Of a stretch of DNA of 64,000 nucleotides, positions 34,196 to 45,708 are shown one piece after another. The DNA is from Plantago major (Eukaryota; Streptophyta; Magnoliopsida; Lamiales; Plantaginaceae). How positions within the stretch are numbered: the first letter of the stretch is position 1; the number at the start of each line of letters is the position of its first letter. The notes under the pieces are model-generated. The model saw only the letters and a program-made list of their open reading frames with translations. It made no database searches and was not told where the DNA came from. The stretch lies in NCBI GenBank assembly GCA_026545765.1, contig CM048843.1, forward strand, positions 2,914,001-2,978,000, read 5' to 3'. Made by a program: the position numbers and the translations under genes.

Positions 34196-34711
34196 CACTA
34201 CAAAAAAAAACTGGCTTTTAACGACGGATTTATCCATCACTAAATCCGTAGTGATGGATAATAAGCCCGTCTCTATTTTTTCTGTCTCAAGCCATTTAGC
34301 GACGGATAATTTCATTGACCTTTTGTGACGGATAGTTATCCGTCTCTAATAAGTTATTTTTTTTTTAATTCTAAAATCCTGTCCAGTTTAACGACGGAAA
34401 ATTATCCGTCGCTATTTAGCGACGGATTACTTTTTTTTAATAATAAATTAAATCCAAATTTAGAGACGGATAATTTATCCGTCTCTAAATTTGCAGATTA
34501 TTTAATTTTGTTTTATATTTTGATGCATGTTTTAATATTTCACCTGTTTCACAAATATAATCTACGATAATAAATCCAAAATAATTAAATCGTATTAATT
34601 AACAGAAAGCATTCGACGAATACAAATTATCCATAATGAAATTAAATATCCGTACACAAAGCTAAAATAATAAGTCAAGTGTCCAAACTAACTATCTTGG
34701 AGAAGCAGAAC
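34196..34711 (+). mobile_element. CACTA-type element at the A/B junction, one terminus
   Basis: Starts CACTACAAAAAAAAACTGG at 34196 and carries many 'gacggata(a)' and 'ttatccgtc' motifs in both directions to about 34500. The opposite GTAGTG terminus is not seen before copy B begins near 34712. Similar to 5936-6231. Sequence at 34500-34711 is AT-rich and unassigned. Confidence 0.6.
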
Positions 34712-34909
34712 AGAAATGTATTTTGGAATGGAACTCATTATTATTGAAGCATAGTATATGAATCCATGGAGACATCATTCAGCTCTGAATTTTCCTACTG
34801 AACCTATACGTCTCGTTGTTTGTAAGATTTGAGATCTATTGTTTTCTCATTGCATAATCTAATTTTTCATTTGGTACATTATGCTCATGAAAACACCTTT
34901 TTCTGGCAG

Positions 34910-36883
34910 ACAAGGATCATGGTCCTAAAACTATAAATGATATAAAGCTTATCAACGCGAGGAAGATACTGGAAAACAATAGAACACTGGCTGAATCTCG
35001 ACTTCCACTCAGTGAAGTTCCTGGAGGTGTCATTACTATGCATGTTGTTGTTCGTCCTCCGGTTCCAGACAAACACAATGGTATTGTTTATATATTAAGT
35101 CAGCTTATATGGTCCTCAGAGGACCAAATCTACAGCATGCTGTAAACAATCTGAAACTAAAATATTCTTGTAATGATTTAGGTTTAATTTGTGTTTAAAC
35201 GGACCAATAAAAGAAGTCGACGAAAACAAAATGGGAAGCTGATATATTCTCAGCATAAGACTTATCTTGTTTTGTAGCACTAGTAAATTTAAGAGACTGA
35301 TCCAGAACCGCAATCTACATGAAATGCTTTTCGAATCCTTATCCAAACATCTTACTTACTAGTGTAGATCCTATTAGTCATTTCTACTTGAGTTTGGCTC
35401 ACATCATTGCATTTGGGGTTGGTTTGGTAGTTTCAAGATACAAGTTGATTAATTCTGTTTGAGTTCTGGTCAATATATAACGTAAAAAGGATATGCTGAG
35501 AGCTGAGGATTATGGATATAGATTCTTCAGCACAACATGCGATATCTTCGATACGTGCAAATGAGTAGAAGCATTAGGAAAATAGAGGTTAAGTGTGAAA
35601 TCGTCTCCAGGTTCTTTGTGTGATTCTTTGTGTCTGAGTTGGGTGCTGGGAGAAGTACGTAGAGAAGCAAGTGGATAGGTGCTGCATCATCCTTTAATTG
35701 TGTGTCTTTCCCAGAACACCTGGGCTACCTTCTCTCTTTCCTCTCAAAAACTTGCTTGGATTTCTGATAAATAACCCATGGCCTCACACACAGTAGACTT
35801 ACCATATGTCTACAAATCCTCGACGAGTTCTGTTTTTTCTTTGCTTTTTTTTTTCTTCTAATTTATTTCTTAAAAAGATATGAAATCGATAGGTGAAAGT
35901 TCCAGCAAGTGTCAAATCATGTCTATGGGTCAAAACCGAATTACGACATACAAGGACATCATGTATGGCATTATTGATGTGATTACGAGACTCTGGCAGC
36001 TGGGTTGGGGTATGTAGATGTACATAAGGAAATTGAGGTAATTTAATCCCTTTTATAGGGATTCAACATGTGCAAAACTAAATGGGCTGGAGGGTACTAG
36101 GCTCTACATTTGCTGTGATTTCAGTCGGCCTATCAAGCTATTGACCAGATCAATCTATAGTGATCAATACCACTTATTATGGCTTACAGATATGTGTACA
36201 TCTATCTACAACAGTGGACATTTAGTTGAACTAGGAACCTGAATTTTGATCCAAAAGAACAAAGGGAAACGAAAAAGAAAAAAGAAAAAAAGAAGAAGAA
36301 GAACTAGGAACCTGAAGATGAGGGAGTTAATACATCATACATTTTATTGCAAAACAGACTCCTTTTATTTCATAATTCAGTCAACAGAATGTTTATAATC
36401 ATTTAGCACTACAAAATTATTTGCCAGATACTATCAACTTCAGTTAGTTTTGCATTTGAATGTTTAATGTATAACTGAACTGCCGCATAATCTGGTGATA
36501 GCGTCCAAAACTGTGTCTCGGCCTTTGACTACCCCTACCTCTAACCAGCCTGTGATCCTTGTATTGTTTCAACTTTCTAGCTGAGTTTTCTTATTACTCA
36601 GATTCAGATATATGATAGTGGTATTGACTGTGATGCACGAATCATATTTTTCTCACATCTTATTCAATCTCCATTTCCTTTCTGTCCTCTTTGTTATTGA
36701 GATAAACAACCTAAATATTAATCATGTTATTGTTGTTACTTTTACGCACATCTGTTGATTGATTTGTGAAATGATATGCATCTTTATGAGATTCACATCT
36801 TTAACACACACAACAATCTTGTTGCAGATAAACAGCAGGACAAGTCGAAGAAGCAAGGCGGATACTCGTGCACCATCTTGTAA
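34910..36883 (+). pseudogene. MUB fragment (exons 2 and 3 only), copy B
   Basis: Exon 2 (34910-35080) and exon 3 (36828-36883) keep correct length, phase and splice borders, but exon 1 and the promoter are absent because the duplication starts inside intron 1. Exon 2 differs from the intact gene at about 4 of 171 bases, among them one giving Gly-to-Arg in the LINAGKI segment. Exon 3 reads GGYSCTIL, so the Cys that is the likely palmitoylation site is Tyr while the CaaX Cys remains. Without an N-terminus it cannot make a ubiquitin fold. Confidence 0.9.
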
Positions 36884-37432
36884 CCTAAGCCACATAATCA
36901 AGCTTCTCCAAATACTTTTCATGCTTCCACTCTACTGTGCTGTCATAGGTTGCTGCATTGTCGTTAGAAGAATCGCACGTGTTAATAGATTAATTCAAAA
37001 TTGGGTTGTAGTTTTGGGTCTCTTTGTCCTTGTGCTGGGTGGTGGGATGTTACACATTCAAGTTCAGAGAAGCATTCCAGGAATCTAATGTGGACCAAAA
37101 GCGAGCGAGCACAAGAATCAATCAAATAGGAGAATTTGAATCATGTTTGTGGTTGAAATGTCCAAGATTATTTTCTTAGTTGGTGCCAAGGAGATGATGC
37201 TATGGCTGTATTTAATAGGTTATAGAGATTCATTGACTCTGTTGTGTTTGGTTGTGTGATTGTGTAATACTACAAATCGTCGAATGTTTTATGTAAGGTA
37301 AACATATAATACATCAGCAACTTGCATTCTAGTCTGCAAATTCGATTTTTGGAAACTAGGAATTGTAGCATGTCTTAAGATTTTCTTGAAACATGATGAG
37401 CAGAAGCAAAACAAGCTTACAGTCAGATGCTT

Positions 37433-37681
37433 TTATGAACTACTTAAGCTCTCAGACAAGTGGACTTTCTTGCTACGATGAACTTTCTTGAAGATGCAGG
37501 AGAAACAACCTACAGGAGAGTCACTTGTAACACCATTTTTCTTCTCACATTTGGCTGAGTTTTCTTGATCAACTGAGGTGTTCCTGTCACTGCCGGTTGT
37601 AGTCTTGTTCATCTTCTCTTTGTAAAGCTTTCTCATCATATGCACTTCTGCAAGTTCAAGACCAGCCGTCATAGCGTGCAC
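37433..37681 (-). CDS. Small basic protein of unknown function, paralogue 1, copy B
   Basis: 82 residues, starting MHAMTAGLELAEVHMM. It keeps the LAEV, HMMRKLYKEKM, GCFSCIFKKVHRSKK and Ser-rich tail features of the gene at 16909-17157. The two proteins differ at 7 positions and the DNA at about 13 of 249 bases, mostly replacement changes. That suggests weak constraint or changing function, in contrast to paralogue 2. The frame is intact and the TATA-like site is kept. Confidence 0.6.
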   Translation of the reverse strand: MHAMTAGLELAEVHMMRKLYKEKMNKTTTGSDRNTSVDQENSAKCEKKNGVTSDSPVGCFSCIFKKVHRSKKVHLSESLSSS

Positions 37682-37800
37682 AAGTCGGAAGCGATTTGAC
37701 AGAGGATTGAAGAAAGTATACAGCTGAGGCTCTTACTCCAGCTAATAAATTGAGGTGATGCTTGTAGTTGATGTTGGGAAGCTGTGAAACTAGAGATGTG

Positions 37801-37808
37801 ACATTTAT
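37801..37808 (-). promoter_or_regulatory. Probable TATA box of small gene 1, copy B
   Basis: TATAAATG on the minus strand about 120 bp before the ATG, same place as in copy A. Confidence 0.4.
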
Positions 37809-38023
37809 ACACAAAGTTGAACTTGAGCTGCAAGCAAAACTCGTGTGATTGTCTGAATCAGGTCAATTTCTTGGGTGCTTCCATAGGTCTTGCAAGGCTC
37901 CCGATTGACTTGACCAGAATCTATTTCTTGAGGTTGAGAACTCCGAGTTTTTTTCCTTTCTTTTGCAACTGTTTGGTTGTAAGCACTGTGTGGTGTTTCA
38001 CGGTTTTCTAGGTAAAACAACTA

Positions 38024-38345
38024 CTCTTTAACACGGGTGCTTGGTGGAGAAAAAAAGCGAGTGGTGATTAATGCTGCCCGAGAATTTTCGTCTTTATTAG
38101 ATGGAATCACCATACAGTCCATACCTCACCAATGCAAACAACCACTCAGTAATGTTGTGTTTGGTAGAAGGTGCGCTATGGTGTTTCAAGGTATTTAGGT
38201 AGAATATCACTAATCTCGGTGTTTGGTGGAAAAAAAAAAGCAAGGGGTGACTGCCCGAGAATTTCCAACTTTATTAGGTGGAATCACCATACCTCACCAA
38301 TGCGCGATACAAGTGGGTGGTGGTATCGTAGATTGGTGATGGTAT
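38024..38345 (+). repeat. Copy-B version of the 180-bp tandem repeat
   Basis: Corresponds to 17487-17868 and shows the same 'gtgattaatgctgc' and 'accatacctcacc' blocks, with the first unit shortened. Non-coding. Confidence 0.55.
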
Positions 38346-38362
38346 GGTGATATTTTGGTCAA

Positions 38363-39246
38363 GGGTTAATTACAGAAACACCCCCTGTAAGAGACCGAAA
38401 TTACAATTTTCCAACATTTTTGCACACCCGCCTGCCGTCAGTTGACTAACGAAGTCAACCTCAGTCAACGTTAGTCCTCGAGGGGTCCCAAAGTAAGATT
38501 AGTCAAATTAATTTTCGAAAATTAAAAAAAAATTCTGGAAAATGAAAATGACGGCTGACATCATAATGACGTCATTAATAAATTGTGAATTTCCGGAATT
38601 GACCCCATCAACTTTTTTAGGAAATATATTTTCTTCCCCCTCTGGAACATATTCATTTAATCTCTGTCTTTTTCGATCTGGACTTATGATACGATCTTCA
38701 TCATTGAACCCACTCACCATCATCGCATTAGGCGGTCCCCTCTGCCTCTTGCAATGGCTCCTCTTCTGCCACATATGAGGTTGGTGGATCCATCAAAGGT
38801 GCTTCCAGAGATGATGTGAAGGCATCTATTGCTTCTTCCGTAAATCCATTAATTGATATGTTTCAAATTCTTCCTTTTCAATCAATTTTCTTACTTTCTT
38901 CTACTTCTATTCCGTAAATTACATTCAAATTCCCCTATTACTTTTTCAGAAAAATCTATGTGTTTTTTTTTTCAATTTGAGTAATCTTACTTTGGGGCCC
39001 CTCGAGGATAGGGTTGGAAACCATCAATCTTTATGACGTCATAAAAATATTTGCTGATGTAAAGAATTTTTTTTTTTTTTTTTTTTGATTGACTTTTTAG
39101 CGGTTTTTTTTCGTTGACTTGACTTCGATGTTGATGGCAAGTTAACGGCATGAAAAAAAAGCAAAAGTTCGGTAATCTTCTCTTCCGAACTTTTTTTTGA
39201 ATTTGAAAAATAAGAATCTTATAGGGGGTGAAAGTGTAATTAACCC
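38363..39246. mobile_element. Mutator-type non-autonomous element, copy B only
   Basis: Ends GGGTTAATTAC and inverted GTAATTAACCC. Flanking 9-bp repeats TTTGGTCAA (38354-38362) and TTTAGTCAA (39247-39255) match at 8 of 9. Copy A has the uninterrupted sequence near 17893. The interior has no transposase. A pair of inverted 'ggggtcccaaagtaagatta'-like segments lies inside (about 38482 and 38985). Confidence 0.82.
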
Positions 39247-39444
39247 TTTAGTCAATTATTATGTATCTTTTGAAAATAACAAAAATTTCAACTTATTTAT
39301 AAAAAATTGTCACTAATTATTTACATAATTGCCACTAGTGAGTTATTACATTTTTGTCACTCAATCACTCATAATACCAAATACATAATATCAATCTCTC
39401 TCTTCCCTCAAACTTACCTACTCTCCCACCTACATTTTTCGGAA

Positions 39445-39720
39445 CACCCCCCCCCCCCCCCCAACCCCGGTAAAATATGCGCGCTTGACCTGCTTTGGAT
39501 GCATTAAAAAAAAAAAAAAAAACTTGTGTGAATATGATTGGATTGACGCTGCATACATTTGTTTTGCTTATTGATTTTGTGGTTTTTGGTAGTTTTTATT
39601 CTTATTTTGGAACTGATAGAAGCTTCATATGTTGTGACGTTGGTGTGCTTGTATATGTTATTGTACTTGTATCATGTTTGCCGAGTATCTTAAAACCACC
39701 CCCCCCCCCCCCCCCCCCAA
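39445..39720 (+). repeat. Poly-C tracts in copy B
   Basis: Two runs of about 16 and 21 C, near 39447-39462 and 39698-39718, replace mixed C-rich or unrelated sequence in copy A. Such runs are prone to length error in assembly. Confidence 0.6.
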
Positions 39721-40181
39721 GAAGAGGTTACATCGCCCAGGAGACCTCTCAGGAAATGAAACCTCCTGGCACAGATACATAAGAAGCTAAACATGAGGAA
39801 AACTTTGAGCAAATAGGAGAAGGGGCTGGCGCAGAAGCAAGGCAAGTCATGGTATCTCATGGATCAGGCTGTTCCCAATCTGACTTGTCGGAACTAACAT
39901 ACAACCTCCGCCCATCACACCAACGTGGAATAACTTAAAGGGACAAGCTGATGGATGTTGATGATGATGAGATGCCAGAGACGAGCGACCCGATTCATTC
40001 CAAACTAGTTGTTGTCGAGAGGGAAGAGAGCTGCTAGCTGATGTGTTTCAATTTCTAGGCTATTTTATGTTTTGTTGTAATTCCAATATATTTCCGAAAA
40101 TTTTCCCTATTGGACAAGCTTACTTAGCCTAGCTTCATAACTTAGTACGCAAACTTAACGGCAGAGAAACTCATGCACAAG

Positions 40182-40442
40182 TGTTAGAATATATGGGATA
40201 TTCTAACACGCCCCCTCACGGGTAGACCGCGATTAGTCGACTCTACACGTGAAATCATAATAGCCTCTTTGGGCAAGCCGGAATTATCATCGGTTGGGGC
40301 ATCCATCATCAATTTGGGCCTGCTCTGATACCATAATAAGTTGGGCCATCATCTCCTTAAAAGGCTTTATTAAGGGAAGAAGGTTATCCACCTTATATGT
40401 TGTTTGTATGATCTACTCACTCACATGTGGGATATTCTAACA
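40182..40442 (-). mobile_element. TRIM-like miniature LTR element, copy B only
   Basis: A 261-bp LTR-kin fossil. It starts TGTTAGAATA and ends GATATTCTAACA. Inside it reads TGCTCTGATACCAT, the complement of the ATGGTATCAGAGCA primer-binding site for initiator Met-tRNA, and a short C-rich polypurine complement follows the left terminal repeat. Near-identical 5-bp flanks (ACAAG and ATAAG) fit a target duplication. Copy A has the empty site near 19977. It has no coding capacity. Confidence 0.75.
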
Positions 40443-40529
40443 ATAAGCAAACTCATATGGAATTTTATTAATGACCAAATCACACACATATGAATGCAAT
40501 TTAATGTGCCTTTCACTTAACAGTCTAAC

Positions 40530-40687
40530 TTTGGCATGAACCCTCTCCAAATTTTATTACAATTAAAGACCATCTGCGTTACAACACTATATTAACACAT
40601 AATTCGTTGAGTTACATCATTATATATTAACACATGACTCTCTGAGTTACAACACTTTATTAACTCATGTCGGGTCTTTTTGTAATA
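40530..40687. other. Outer part of a composite insertion in copy B
   Basis: Absent from copy A. With 42447-42475 it appears to form an outer layer around the element at 40688-42437. Outer flanks 'tctaacttt' and 'tccaacttt' could be a 9-bp target copy with one mismatch. Three 'acaacacTWTATTAAC'-like repeats are present. No gene. Confidence 0.4.
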
Positions 40688-42437
40688 TGAAAAATTTCAG
40701 AAACCCCCAGATAGTCCCGAAATTACAGAAAAACCCACGACATACCGCAAATTACATAATTCCTCCTGTCGTTAGTTGACCGTAAGCCAACTCCGTCAGT
40801 CAACGGAAAACGTTGACTTTGACAAAAAAAATTTTAAAAAAAATCTCCAGATTCTGAAAATTAATTGTGATGTCATAATGATGTCATAAAAATAAACTGA
40901 AATACCAAAATTGCCCTTGATGCTATCTTCTTCATTCTTTCCCTTTCTTCTTAATTCTTCATCAAGTAAAATTCTTTTCCCTTTCTTCTTCATTATCCTT
41001 CAAATTGGGTCCCTTGAAGCAGCAAATTAAACCTAATCTCCCATGGATTTCAAGAAATTTCGGAGTCGGTAGGGGTTGGTTTGGGGGCGGAAGGAGGTGG
41101 CAGATTGGAATTGATGAAGGTAGGCGGAGGGACAGGGTTGGAGGAGCGGAGGAGACCGGAATTGAGGCGCGTGGAGGAGAAGAGGGGCGAGCTGGAAGGA
41201 CGGAAGTTCGGTAGCTAGAGTTCATTAGGTTCTCGATCTCGTCGATGTCCGATTGGGAGCTCGGATGGAGAGTGATCGTGTCGCTGTGAGACATTTTTGC
41301 TCCGGCATGATGGTGGTGGCGCATGGCGGTGGAGTGGTGGTGATTGGGATCGGAAGTGGAGCTGTAAAGAGGTGGAGCTTGAATTTCTTCAGCTTCCTTC
41401 CTCAGACGGTCTCCAGCAGAGTCCTGAAATTGATTTGGGACTTTGCTGGACCTCGATTTGGTACTCCAGCAGAGTCCCAAATTGAGGCCCAAGGATGGCG
41501 CCCCAAAATTTGGTGCGCAGCCCAGCGCCCCAAATCTTTTTTTCTTTTCTTTTCTTTTCTTTTCCTGTTTCTTTATATATAATTTGTTTTTATTTTCTCT
41601 TTTTGTTTTTTTTTATTTCTATTCCTTTTCTACTTTTATCTTTTTTATTATTTTTTATTTTTATTGAATATTTCTATATGATAATAATTATATGTAGCAA
41701 TAGAAATATACTTATACATTACTTCTAAAGTTTAAAATACATATTAAAATCATACTTGTAAAATGTAGTATTTTAATTGTTGTAATTTTGATTTTCAATT
41801 ATTTTAATTTTCAATTTCAAGTATTGTAATTTTCAATTTTAAGTATTGTAGTTTTTTTTAAGTAATGTAATTTTTATTTTCAAGTAATGTATTTTAAAAA
41901 AATTAATGTGATTTTGTTATAATTAATTAACTACATTTAAAATAAAGTCAAGAATAAAGTTTAAAAGGAAATCAGAAAAGAAAATGAAATGAATAATTAA
42001 CTTTGAAAGAAATGTTAAAAGAAAATAGATTTTGGGCCTCAATGTTGGAGTAGAGAATTGTGAAGAGTTGCAAAGTGAGTTGCAGTGAGTGGAATGCTGA
42101 TGTGGCGGAGAGAGTGGGTTGCAGAGAGTTGCAACTGCTGGAGATGGCCTCAGTAACTCTCTATTGGGACTCAATAAGGAAGAAGAACACTGAAGAATGT
42201 TATGTTATTCGAGAAATTATAATCCTGAGGGCAATTTTGGTAATTCAATTTATATTTATAACATCATTATGATGCCACAAATAATTTCACTTTCAGAAGA
42301 AAAAAATTAGGTCAAGGTCAACTTTTTTTCGTTGACTCGCAGAGTTGACTAACGGCAGGGGGAATTATGTAATTTGCGGTATGTCGTGGGTTTTTCTGTA
42401 ATTTCGGTACTATCTGGGAGGTTTCTGAAATTTTTCC
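40688..42437. mobile_element. Mutator-type element with 110-bp TIRs and unusual cargo
   Basis: TIRs of about 110 bp start (G/T)GAAAAATTTCAGAAACC and are over 90 percent alike. Flanking TTTGTAATA (40679-40687) and TTCGTAATA (42438-42446) agree at 8 of 9. No transposase. The interior includes a GC-rich stretch at about 40990-41490 with an open frame on the minus strand, then very AT-rich DNA at 41530-42030. The GC-rich part differs sharply from its surroundings, as when a Pack-MULE has picked up host DNA. Confidence 0.8.
40962..41492 (-). CDS. Open frame in the Mutator-type element, possible captured gene piece
   Basis: A 176-codon frame on the minus strand. It starts MGLNLGLCW, has a His-rich stretch and then [16 protein letters not shown] and [19 protein letters not shown], which look like ordinary host protein sequence rather than random translation. 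It ends near the element's TIR with basic residues. I do not recognise the family firmly. It could be one or more exons captured by a Pack-MULE. The first 25 or so codons derive from a repeat in the same element. Confidence 0.4.
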   Translation of the reverse strand: MGLNLGLCWSTKSRSSKVPNQFQDSAGDRLRKEAEEIQAPPLYSSTSDPNHHHSTAMRHHHHAGAKMSHSDTITLHPSSQSDIDEIENLMNSSYRTSVLPARPSSPPRASIPVSSAPPTLSLRLPSSIPICHLLPPPNQPLPTPKFLEIHGRLGLICCFKGPNLKDNEEEREKNFT

Positions 42438-42579
42438 TTCGTAATAATTAGTGCTAAAGAATTTTTTTTTAGAATTTTCCAACTTTTGTTGGGCAGAGGC
42501 TTTACATCTCCCCCAACATAGCCTCACTCCATGATTGGCTCTGTCTAGTATAGAATTTAAAAAAAAAAAAAATTGATGA

Positions 42580-43303
42580 CACAAACTACAAATTATAACG
42601 TTGCGAACCGTCTTCGCATTGAGGTGGTTATTTATATATGTACCACTATTCAGGTGATCATATATTGGCCCAACAAACATACAAATATTGTTTTTAGTTC
42701 ACTCATTTAGCTAATGGAGTTGTAAATCAGCCCCAAATCGGAGCTGTAATCAGCCCCAATTTACAGCTCCGAATTGGCTTATTACAGCTCCGATATTTAC
42801 ACCTTCGCCGGAGATGGGATCTAGCTCTGATCATGGTAGTTGGGACATGTTTGAAGTTTTTGGAAAATCAATTGGTGGCCAGTTGAGAATTTGATTTCTT
42901 CGAAGGACTTGGGTTGCAAGTTTTCAAACTGAAAAAAAAAATGAAAAGGAAAAAGAAAAGAAAATAGGGATAAAGAATTAAAGAAAGTGTAAAATAAAAA
43001 TATTCAATGGCATTTTGGTGAATATATTCAACTTTCCACTCCACATCAGCAAAAAGCATATCCATCTCAGCATGCATGTTGACTTTTGGATTTGCATGTA
43101 ATTAGAAAAAATCTCACGTTCATTTTTTGGGCGAACCTGTAAATCTTCAAAATATGGGGTTGAATCTGTAAATAGACCAAATTTAAGGGGTACCAAAAGA
43201 AATTTTAAAGATGACACAAACTACAAATTATGACGTGGCGAACCGTATTCGCATTGAGGAGCCCAACAAACCTACAAATATTGTTTTCGGTTCACTCATT
43301 AAT
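42580..43303 (+). repeat. Partial TIR element between two copies of its own flank, copy B
   Basis: The sequence 'gatgacacaaactacaaatta' and about 100 following bases occur twice, at about 42577-42715 and 43208-43303. Between them is a shortened version (42716-43207) of the element seen whole at 20142-21013 in copy A, where the flank occurs once. An unequal exchange or repair event in copy B would explain it. Confidence 0.6.
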
Positions 43304-43672
43304 ATGCGCACAAGAAACTTCTCAATTGGTCATACGTTCTACTTCCAAAACAAACACGTTTAAGTTAGACTGTAATGAAAAGATTCCCAAAAATATATGC
43401 ACAAATTGTTAATGTAACTATCATTTGTAATCTTTTCAATCTCTCATCAACTTTGTGTATGTTACACAATCATAAGTATCTATAATCTGTATTTATGTGA
43501 ACATATTATACATATTAAGTAAAATTTATTACTACTATAATATCCTCTGTGAACACATTAACAAACAAAAGCAATTTAGTAATTACATACATTGTCATGG
43601 CTTATTATAGCTTGTAAAGCAATGACAGTATGTCTTAATACATGAATAACTATGACTAATAATAATAACGTA

Positions 43673-43933
43673 TCATGAAGAATCTGAAGAAGGCTCTACT
43701 GATTTAGGATGGATTTTCTTGAACATCAACACGGAGAAGAAGCAACCAGTCCGACCAGAAGCCGTGCTTTTTCGCTTAAGATCACCTTCTTTAACAGATT
43801 TTGCCTCTTTGTGTAGACGATGATCATCATTTGCGACTTCCATCTTCTTCATCTTCTCCTTATGAATTGTCCTCATCGCATAAGCTTCTGCAAGACAAGC
43901 ATTACCCATCGACATTGCTCGTATAATTTTCAA
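43673..43933 (-). CDS. Small basic protein of unknown function, paralogue 2, copy B
   Basis: Protein identical to that at 21535-21795 over all 86 residues: LAEAYAMRTIHKEKMKKMEV core and GCFFSVLMFKKIHP end. The coding DNA shows one silent difference near 43894, and the adjacent downstream flank is also about 99 percent identical. Intact frame with a TATA-like element upstream. Function unknown. Confidence 0.68.
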   Translation of the reverse strand: MKIIRAMSMGNACLAEAYAMRTIHKEKMKKMEVANDDHRLHKEAKSVKEGDLKRKSTASGRTGCFFSVLMFKKIHPKSVEPSSDSS

Positions 43934-44060
43934 GATTCGGTCGCTGGCTCGTGGTTATTGAAGGCGGTAAAAGGAGCTTTCTGTAAGCAGTAGGCCGATG
44001 AAAAAATGTTGGAAATGTGGATTGTGGAATAAAGTGAATTATGAATGTGAGATGCATATG

Positions 44061-44068
44061 TACTTATA
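44061..44068 (-). promoter_or_regulatory. Probable TATA box of small gene 2, copy B
   Basis: TATAAGTA on the minus strand, about 130 bp before the ATG. It differs from copy A (TATAAATA) by one base, so the two promoters may differ in strength. Confidence 0.4.
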
Positions 44069-45419
44069 GATGTCAATTATCAAGGACTTGGCGGGCAAGC
44101 AAATTTTAATGAAAATGAATAATAATAACAATAGTAGTATCGTAAGTTTCGTAACGGATGACCTATGAATTATTATCAATTATTATTATTATAATAAATG
44201 GAATTTATCCAGTCACCAAAATGGACGTATAACGTGACTTATTGAGTGTGCATAATTTGATGAGAAACTGAAGTTTGACTAGGCTTCTTTACTCATTGCT
44301 AAAAAAGGCACTAGTCAATCTCGGATGCATGTGTTAAATCTGATTAATCTATCAAGATTCAAGAATTATTTAAGTTGTAAACTTAATTAATTTCAGCATA
44401 TGGCTTAAATTGACCTGCAACTTACTTTACTTTAAAGAATCTCACATGTTTCATGATGGACTTTGATTAAAAAAAAAATGCAATGCATCTTCACATATTC
44501 ATTTATTCTTTCCTGCATTCATCATATATCAGGTGATTTCACCACATTTGATTAACATAAAATGGTTCGGTTATAATATTTATTTTGTGAATGTTAATAA
44601 GGTGACAGTTGATCTCAGACGTGACTGATTCATGAAACTAAATTTACAGTATAAGTTATCTAATCACTTATCAACTATAGTGAGATTTTACAAATCGTCC
44701 AACCGGCCGACTGCACAAATAACCAGTCAATCCACCCACATAATTATCAACAAATTAAATCCGTCACGGGCTAGGAAAAGCAATATGTTCCACATTAGTT
44801 CGTCATTATAAGAAGAATCACTCTCGTTCTAATTTGGTCATAATATATTATACCTATTCACGCTCACTTCTAACTACCAATCACATTATCAGGCCGTTTT
44901 GCAAGATATACAGTTATACACTTAATTAATGGGGCAATTCAAATGCAACTAGTGTTTGTAGATCGAATTGATTAATACTAATTGTCATAAGACTTACTAA
45001 CTCGCAAGTTAATTACAGAACTGAATTACCAAACTAACCTTCTCAAAAAAAAAAATCCCATTCTAACCTTACACAAAAAAATAATTTCTTCTATAACCTT
45101 ACTTTTGCCACATAAAAATCCATGTGAATTTCTTAAATACATGTAACTAACTAATTAGTTTAGCCACCCTGAACCTGAACGACATATATGCAAATAATCA
45201 TGGATACACACAAAATGATAGTCCATTCATTAAGAACAGAGTACATCAATTGAAAAAAAAATCAGATTAATTAATTAAACTTTGTAAACTATCAGGAACT
45301 AAAAACACAAATTCAAGTACTGCACTAATGAAAACCAATCTGCAAATTCCACTTTTCTATTACAATCATGGATAGTCCTATTCATCCTGCACAAATCCTC
45401 ATTTTCATCAACTTGAGGT

Positions 45420-45583
45420 CAGGGGCGGACGCAGGATTTGAACATCAGGGGACGAAATTACATATATGAAGTTTTTTCGAGGGTCCGGAGGGGGCGAAAT
45501 CCTAAAATTTCAAAAATATTACCTATAAAAAAATTCAAATTTTAAGGGGGGCGAACGCCCCCTGCCCCCCAGGTCCGCCCCTG
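45420..45583. mobile_element. 164-bp hAT MITE, exact 8-bp TSD
   Basis: Starts CAGGGGCGGACGCAGG and ends GTCCGCCCCTG. Flanks CTTGAGGT at 45412-45419 and 45584-45591 are identical. It folds on itself over most of its length. Non-coding. A decayed relative is at 48345-48495. Confidence 0.9.
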
Positions 45584-45708
45584 CTTGAGGTCCTGCAAAA
45601 AGAAAGAAATTAAGAAACAAACAAAGAATAACAATTAGTCTCAGAACACTATGTACATAAAGAAATTAAGAAGTTCGCATGCAAATTTGTATTTTAAAGG
45701 GTTGAAAC

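Noticed and set aside
36001-36300. Small open frames and an AAGAAG tract in copy-B MUB intron 2
   Set aside because: Intronic, without match to a frame in copy A.
40182-40442. tRNA or snRNA gene reading of the 261-bp element
   Set aside because: Terminal repeats, the primer-binding-site complement and the empty site in copy A fit a TRIM-like element better.
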